From the NCBI GenBank assembly GCA_005888925.1, contig VBCP01000378.1:1-19962 (forward strand): 19,962 bases of DNA, given 5' to 3'. This DNA is from Betaproteobacteria bacterium (GTDB lineage: Bacteria > Pseudomonadota > Gammaproteobacteria > Burkholderiales > SG8-39). Below are positions 14,319-19,962 of the stretch, one piece after another. The notes beneath the pieces are model-generated. The model ran no database searches and was not told where the DNA came from. It was given only the letters and a program-made list of their open reading frames with translations. A program made the position numbers and the translations under genes. The stretch's first letter is position 1. Each line of letters starts with the position of its first letter.

Positions 14319-14326
<8 letters not shown>
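13715..14326 (+). CDS. paaY: PaaY, gamma-carbonic-anhydrase-fold thioesterase
   Basis: A 203-aa left-handed beta-helix protein with hexapeptide repeats (about residues 15-125) and a C-terminal helical tail. Zinc-ligand histidines of the gamma-carbonic-anhydrase fold are at 66 (CTLHG), 83 (IGHG) and 88 (ILHGC). Within Paa clusters this family is PaaY, a thioesterase that hydrolyses stalled ring-hydroxylated CoA intermediates. The ATG is 17 bp from the divergent paaG start, leaving no room for a normal leader. Its 3' end overlaps paaF by 8 bases. A CaiE/YrdA-type role is the alternative, but location favours PaaY. Confidence 0.85.
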
Positions 14327-15088
<762 letters not shown>

Positions 15089-15092
<4 letters not shown>

Positions 15093-16259
15093 GCGCGGTT
15101 TACCTCCTGCTCGCGGCCCACATCCTGTCGATGCTGGGCTTCTCCACCTACGCGGCGCTGCTGCCGCAGCTGCGCGACGAGTGGCGCATGTCGAACGCCG
15201 AGGCCGGCGTCGTGAGCGGCATGTTCTTCGCCGGCTACATTGGCACCGTGTCGCTCTGGACCGCGCTCACCGACCGCATCGATGCGCGCAAGGTCTACGC
15301 CACCGGGAGCCTGTTTGCCGCGGCCGGCAGCGCCGGCTTCGGCTTCGTCGCCGGCGGCTTCGCGAGCGCGGTCATGTTCCAGGTGCTGCTCGGTGTCGGC
15401 ATCGCCGCGACCTACATGCCCGGGCCAGAGCCGCTACATCGCGTTCTATACATCGTTCTTCGGTATCGGCACAGCGCTGTCGCTGGCCATGGCCGGATTC
15501 ATTGCACCGGCCTACGGCTGGCGCGCGGCGTTCGTGTCGAGCGCGCTCGGACCGCTCGCCGCCGGCGCGATGGTGCTTTCACTCGGAGCCCTGCGCGTCC
15601 CGGGCGGCGGGCGATTCTCGGTGCACAGTCTCTTTCCGCTGCGCGCCTGGCAGCGCGTGCTTGCGGATCGCCCGAGCGCGGGCTACACGCTCGGCTATAT
15701 GGCGCATTGCCTCGAACTCTTCGGTTCACGTGCGTGGATGGTGGCGTTTCTCGCGTACTCGGCGAGCCTGCACGGTGGCGATTCGTTTCCGTGGTCGCTC
15801 GCCGCTATCGCGGCGGTGGTGAATCTGCTTGCCGTGCCGGCCTCGATCCTCGGCAACGAAGTCGCGCTGCGCATCGGACGACGCCGCTGGATCCTGCTGG
15901 TGATGGCCGCGTCGGGGTCGAGCGGCCTCGTGCTCGGCTGGGCGGCGCCCTGGCACTGGATCCTGGTGCTCGCGTTATTGGTCGGGTACTCGATGCTGGT
16001 GATGGCGGAATCGGGCACGCTGACCGCCGGCCTCGTCGCTGCCGCGCCGGCGGAGCTGCGGGGCGCGGCGATGGGCCTTTATTCCCTGGCGGGCTTCGCC
16101 GGCGGCCTGCTCGGCCCGGTGGTGTTCGGCGCCGCGCTGGATATCGCCGGTGGCACCGCGGCGCCGCAGGCCTGGATCGCCGCGTACGCCGCCATAGGCG
16201 CGGGATGCCTCGCCGCGCCAATCGTGGCTAGAATCAACGCAAAGACGGCGCCACGTTAG
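15089..16259 (+). pseudogene. MFS transporter with internal frameshifting deletion
   Basis: A major facilitator carrier split over two reading frames. The N-terminal part runs from AVYLLLAAHILSMLGFSTYAALLPQL to VLLGVGIAATYMPG (ending near 15424). The rest begins QSRYIAFYTSFFGIGTALSLAMAGF (from 15426) and continues cleanly through all later helices to TAG at 16259. The dozen or so residues usually linking these two motifs are absent, so bases were lost rather than simply miscalled. No ATG/GTG opens the frame: CTG at 15089 overlaps the paaF stop where an ATGA would be expected, and the first ATG (15131) would cut helix 1. The substrate is unknown; the position suggests an aromatic or fatty acid. 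Confidence 0.75.
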
Positions 16260-16267
16260 GAGGAGAC

Positions 16268-17935
16268 ATGGAGCGCATCTGGCTGAAGAGCTATCCACCC
16301 GGCGTGCCGGCCGAGATCGACACCCACCAATACCGCTCGCTGGTCGAGCTCTTCGAGAAGAGCATCCGCGCCTACGGCGAGCGCCCGGCCTTCACCAGCA
16401 TGGGCAAGACGCTGCGCTTCTCCGAGCTCGATACGCTGGCGCGCAACTTCGGCGCCTGGCTGCAGGCGAAGGGCCTTGCGAAGGGCGCGCGCGTCGCGCT
16501 CATGATGCCGAACTGCCTGCAGTATCCGATCGCGATGTTCGGCACGCTACGCGCCGGTTGCGTGGTGGTGAACGTGAATCCGCTCTACACCGCGCGCGAG
16601 CTCGAGCACCAGGTGAATGATTCCGGGGCCGAAGCGATCGTCATCCTGGAAAATTTCGCCTCGGTGCTGCAGCAGGTGCGCGCGCGCACGCCGCTCAAGC
16701 GTGTCATCGTCACCTCGCTTGGCGAGATGCTCGGCCTGAAGGGCCTGCTCGTGAACCTCGTGGTGCGCAAGGTGAAGAAGATGGTTCCGGCGTATGACCT
16801 GCCGGATGCCGTCTCGTTCAAGCAGGCGCTTGCCGAAGGCGCGGCGGCGAAGCTGGTCACGCCTCCCATCGGGCACGACGACCTCGCGTTCCTCCAGTAC
16901 ACGGGCGGCACGACCGGCGTCTCGAAGGGCGCGATGCTCCTGCACCGCAACGTGATCGCGGCGCTCTTGCAATACAAGGCCTGGCTCGAGCCCGCGACCG
17001 GCGGCGAGCGGGCGGTGATCATCACCGCGCTGCCGCTCTATCACATCTTCTCGCTCACGGTGAACTGCCTGAACATGATGGTGATCGGCGGCGAGAACAT
17101 CCTCATCACCAACCCGCGCGACATCCCGGGCTTCGTCAAGGAGCTCGCTAAGCACCGGTTCACCATGATCAGCGGCGTGAACACGCTGTTCAACGCGCTG
17201 CTGAATCACCCTGACTTCGCCAAGCTCGACTTCTCGCCGCTGCGATTTGCATTGGGCGGCGGCATGGCGGTGCAGAAGGCGGTCGCCGAGCGCTGGAAGC
17301 AGGTCACCGGCACCACGCTGATCGAGGGTTACGGCCTCACCGAGACGGCGCCCGCGGCGACGGCCAACCCGCTTGATCTTGCCGAGTACAGCGGCTCGAT
17401 CGGCGTGCCGATGCCTTCGACCGACATCGAGCTGCGCGACGACGCCGACCGCCCGGTGGCGCTCGGCGAGGCGGGCGAGATCTGCGTCCGCGGTCCGCAG
17501 GTGATGGCGGGCTACTGGCAAAGGCCCGACGAGAGCGCCAAGGTGCTCGGTGCCGATGGTTTCCTGCATACCGGAGACATCGGCGTCATGGATGCGAAGG
17601 GTTTCATCCGCATCGTCGATCGCAAGAAGGACATGATCATCGTCTCGGGGTTCAAGGTGTTCCCGAACGAGATCGAGCAGGTCGTGATGATGCTGCCGGG
17701 GGTGCTCGAATGCGCGGTGGTCGGCGTGCCCGACCCGCACTCTGGCGAAGTGCCGAAGGTGTACGTGGTGAAAAAAGATCCGCAGCTCACGGAGCAAGAC
17801 GTGCTCGAGCACTGCCGGCGCGAACTCACCGGCTACAAGCGGCCGAAATACGTCGAGTTTCGCACCGAGCTGCCGAAGACCAACGTCGGCAAGATCCTGC
17901 GCCGCGCGCTGCGCGAGGAGCGCAAGGCCGCCTAG
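16268..17935 (+). CDS. Long-chain fatty-acid-CoA ligase (FadD-like)
   Basis: A 555-aa cytoplasmic AMP-forming acyl-CoA synthetase, normal length for FadD. Motifs: ATP-binding YTGGTTGVSKG (211-221), GYGLTETAPAATAN, the fatty-acyl signature around DGFLHTGDIGVMDAKGFIRIVDRKKDMIIVSGFKVFPNEIE (hinge and domain-swing region), and the C-terminal catalytic Lys in NVGKILRR. It would charge free fatty acids, or phenylalkanoates, for beta-oxidation. The Shine-Dalgarno AGGAGGAG lies immediately before the ATG, and the MFS stop is 8 bp upstream, so it closes the paaY-paaF-MFS transcription unit. The exact substrate cannot be settled by sequence. Confidence 0.9.
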   Translation: MERIWLKSYPPGVPAEIDTHQYRSLVELFEKSIRAYGERPAFTSMGKTLRFSELDTLARNFGAWLQAKGLAKGARVALMMPNCLQYPIAMFGTLRAGCVVVNVNPLYTARELEHQVNDSGAEAIVILENFASVLQQVRARTPLKRVIVTSLGEMLGLKGLLVNLVVRKVKKMVPAYDLPDAVSFKQALAEGAAAKLVTPPIGHDDLAFLQYTGGTTGVSKGAMLLHRNVIAALLQYKAWLEPATGGERAVIITALPLYHIFSLTVNCLNMMVIGGENILITNPRDIPGFVKELAKHRFTMISGVNTLFNALLNHPDFAKLDFSPLRFALGGGMAVQKAVAERWKQVTGTTLIEGYGLTETAPAATANPLDLAEYSGSIGVPMPSTDIELRDDADRPVALGEAGEICVRGPQVMAGYWQRPDESAKVLGADGFLHTGDIGVMDAKGFIRIVDRKKDMIIVSGFKVFPNEIEQVVMMLPGVLECAVVGVPDPHSGEVPKVYVVKKDPQLTEQDVLEHCRRELTGYKRPKYVEFRTELPKTNVGKILRRALREERKAA

Positions 17936-19962
17936 CCGCGTGGTTTTAGTACGAGCCGCTGCACGCCTGCGGCTTCGAGCTTCGCGCGATCGGTGATCAT
18001 CGGCACGTAATCGCCGCGTGCCCAGAGCGGCGCAAAGGAACGGTAGTGCGCCGAGAACGGGTTGCCCGACTGGCCGCCCGGATGGATGAAGACCGAAGCC
18101 TGCGGGTCGGCGAGGTCATAGATCGCCCGCAGGCTCGAGGCATGCCGGTTGGCGTAAGGCTCGGCCTCGTCGCTGAAGTCCATTTCTCCCCGGTTGATGG
18201 TGTAGCCGTCGCCGCCGCTCGGCATGCCGATGTCGAATGCGCGCCGCAGCCAGATGCTGCGCGAGAACGGCCGATGCCGCAGCCGCGCCTCGTGCGCTTC
18301 GCCCCATGTCCAGCGCGCGGGATCGTCGCCGTAGCGCCGCCGCAGGTCGGCGAGCGCTCGTTCCAGCGATGCGCCGAGGATTTCGCCGCAGGTTTCGACG
18401 CGCGGCGTGCGCACGTCGTCGCACCAGCGCGCCTGGCCATCGCGGTCCGCCAGCACATTGCCGATGAAGAGCGCGCGCTGGCGCCACTGGCCGCGAAACG
18501 CGGCGCCGAGCTCGTCGGCATAGAGGCCGCGGGCAAACTCGCGCCACCAGGCGTTGAAAATCAGCGGCTCGGGCCGCTCGGGCGACATGGTGCCGTCCCA
18601 GGCCGCGAGCCACTTCAGGACCTCGTCGGCTTCGATGCTTTTGCCCTGGATCGCCACCATGCGCGGCAAGAGCTCGCGCGCGGCGAGCGAGACCACATCG
18701 GCCTGCATGCGCGCGAAGCTCGCGCGGTCATGCGTACGCGCTGCGTCGAGCAGCTCATCGATGCGCCGCGCCCGATAAGGGGCGTCCCATTCGGACGTGA
18801 TGTGGTGCCGATAGCGCGACGGCACGATCTTGTGATTGGCGGTGACGAGCTTGCCGCTCGGCGGATTGAAGGCGCGCGGCAGCTCATCGAACGGAACGAA
18901 CCCGGCCCAGTCGTAGCGCGCATCCCAGCCCGGCGCTGGCGCGAGGCCCAGCAGGCGGTTTTCGCGCTTGCGCACGGGAATGCGTCCCGGCGCGATGAAG
19001 CCGATGTTGCCGTCGACGTCTGCATAGCTCAGGTTCTGTTGCGGAGCGTGCAGGCTCCGCGTCGCCTCGACGAATTGATTCCAGTTGGTCGCGCGGCCGA
19101 GCTTCATGAACGCTGCGAGCGACGCGTCGTCCTCCGCGAGCGCGGTCCACGCGAGTGCCAGCGCATGACCCCGCGGCGTGGCATCGAGTGCGCTCTGCAC
19201 GACATCGCTGATCAGCGGGCCGTGGCGCGAAATGCGGATGGTGAGCTGCGCGTCGTCGGCGTCTTTGACCTTGATCGTCTCGCGCAGCACGACGAACGGG
19301 CGCGGCCCATCGGGCGCAAGGTAGCCGCCGGCTGCGTCCAGCTTTTCCAAATACAGGTCCTGCACATCGGGTCCCGTATTCGTCGCGCCCCAGGCAATAC
19401 GCTGGTTGCGCCCGATGATGATGCCCGGCACGCCGGGCAGCGTGGCGCCGATGGCATCCAGGCCGGGCGCGTGCAGGTGCGCGAAGTACCAGACGTTCGG
19501 TGCGGTGAGTCCGAGGTGCGGATCGTTCGCGAGCAGCGGCTTGCCGCTCGTGCTGTGCGCGCCGGAAACGGCCCAGCTGTTCGACGCTCCGGCCATGCTC
19601 TCCGCGGCGGAAACCTGCGCCGGCTCCTTTTGCAGCACGCCGTAGAACTGGCGCAGGTCCGGCAACTCCGGGGACGCGTCGCCGGGATACGGCGGCAGAA
19701 ACTCCTGTATCGCCGCGGTCGGCAAACGCGACGCAAGCTGCAGGCGCAGGAGCTCGCTTCGCCAGTTGCCGCCGAGATCCCAGGCCATCATCTTTGCCCA
19801 GGCCGCGGAATCGACTTCGCTCCACGGCTCGGGCGTGACGCGCAGAATCCAGAACTCCGGCGGCAGCACAGGCTTCGACTGCAGGAATGCATTCACACCC
19901 GCGGCATAGGCGCCAAGGAGCTGCCGGCTCTCGACGTCGAGGTGGCGCACGTTCGCTTCGGC
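17932..19962 (-). CDS. Penicillin-acylase-family Ntn hydrolase, 5' end outside window
   Basis: About 676 C-terminal codons are visible and the frame is open to the right edge; the signal peptide and start lie outside. These enzymes are exported to the periplasm and self-cleave into alpha and beta chains, then hydrolyse amide bonds of acyl side chains (penicillins, acyl-homoserine lactones and others). The beta-chain nucleophile is the Ser in GASNSWAVSG (codon 19584-19582). Later hallmarks are LLANDPHLGLTAPNVWY, GVPGIIIGRNQRIAWGATN, SRHGPLIS, the Asn in FNPPSGKLVTANHKI and the C-terminal SVFIHPGGQSGNPFSAHY. The residue before the cleavage Ser is Ala, where Gly is common. It is convergent with fadD. 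The acyl preference is unknown. Confidence 0.88.
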   Translation of the reverse strand, partial: AEANVRHLDVESRQLLGAYAAGVNAFLQSKPVLPPEFWILRVTPEPWSEVDSAAWAKMMAWDLGGNWRSELLRLQLASRLPTAAIQEFLPPYPGDASPELPDLRQFYGVLQKEPAQVSAAESMAGASNSWAVSGAHSTSGKPLLANDPHLGLTAPNVWYFAHLHAPGLDAIGATLPGVPGIIIGRNQRIAWGATNTGPDVQDLYLEKLDAAGGYLAPDGPRPFVVLRETIKVKDADDAQLTIRISRHGPLISDVVQSALDATPRGHALALAWTALAEDDASLAAFMKLGRATNWNQFVEATRSLHAPQQNLSYADVDGNIGFIAPGRIPVRKRENRLLGLAPAPGWDARYDWAGFVPFDELPRAFNPPSGKLVTANHKIVPSRYRHHITSEWDAPYRARRIDELLDAARTHDRASFARMQADVVSLAARELLPRMVAIQGKSIEADEVLKWLAAWDGTMSPERPEPLIFNAWWREFARGLYADELGAAFRGQWRQRALFIGNVLADRDGQARWCDDVRTPRVETCGEILGASLERALADLRRRYGDDPARWTWGEAHEARLRHRPFSRSIWLRRAFDIGMPSGGDGYTINRGEMDFSDEAEPYANRHASSLRAIYDLADPQASVFIHPGGQSGNPFSAHYRSFAPLWARGDYVPMITDRAKLEAAGVQRLVLKPRG

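Noticed and set aside
15240..15425. An independent start for the second half of the MFS gene at 15240.
   Set aside because: From 15240 to about 15425 that frame is a shadow of the first half; transporter-like sequence begins only at the junction.

Overview
The window is GC-rich and densely coding, and looks like a chromosomal segment of a proteobacterium, probably a betaproteobacterium (Burkholderiales-like). The basis is gene content: a PA2779-family protein, a TatT-type TRAP system, a Paa phenylacetate pathway and sigma-54 promoters. The lineage is an inference. No rRNA, tRNA, CRISPR array or insertion sequence was seen.

Region 1 (1-4025, all minus strand): from right to left, a sigma-54-dependent activator with an unrecognised N-terminal domain, an Ada-like HTH/O6-methylguanine methyltransferase, an EamA exporter, a doubtful 66-codon ORF, and the 5' two-thirds of cofD (coenzyme F420 biosynthesis), cut by the window edge.

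Region 2 (4021-10542, plus strand): this is the most interesting part. A tightly packed operon encodes a membrane fatty-acid desaturase, a TatT lipoprotein, a DctP/TatP periplasmic protein, a fused DctQM TRAP permease, a stand-alone LuxR-type HTH and a CREST-superfamily (ceramidase-like) membrane hydrolase. A separate gene for a secreted, membrane-anchored PA2779-family protein follows. Both the operon and the PA2779 gene have a near-consensus -24/-12 sigma-54 promoter. Both promoters carry the same tandem upstream operator at identical spacing: core to core 22 bp, and first core to the -24 element 87 bp. The operator in front of the desaturase also covers the activator's own likely promoter and start codon. 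The simplest reading is a small dedicated regulon: the activator switches on uptake and remodelling of a hydrophobic or lipid ligand, and limits its own synthesis.

Region 3 (10566-17935): a phenylacetate-degradation segment. A minus-strand set (paaG, paaI, paaK and an SDR dehydrogenase) diverges from a plus-strand set (paaY, paaF, an MFS transporter and a fadD-like acyl-CoA ligase). paaG and paaY start codons are only 17 bp apart. Two small out-of-frame deletions are visible, one fusing the end of paaK to the SDR and one inside the MFS gene. They are either real gene decay or assembly faults. The ring-oxygenase genes (paaABCDE) and paaZ/H/J are not in this window.

Region 4 (17932-19962, minus strand): a penicillin-acylase-family Ntn hydrolase, cut at its 5' end by the window edge, convergent with fadD and sharing a CTAG at the two stop codons.
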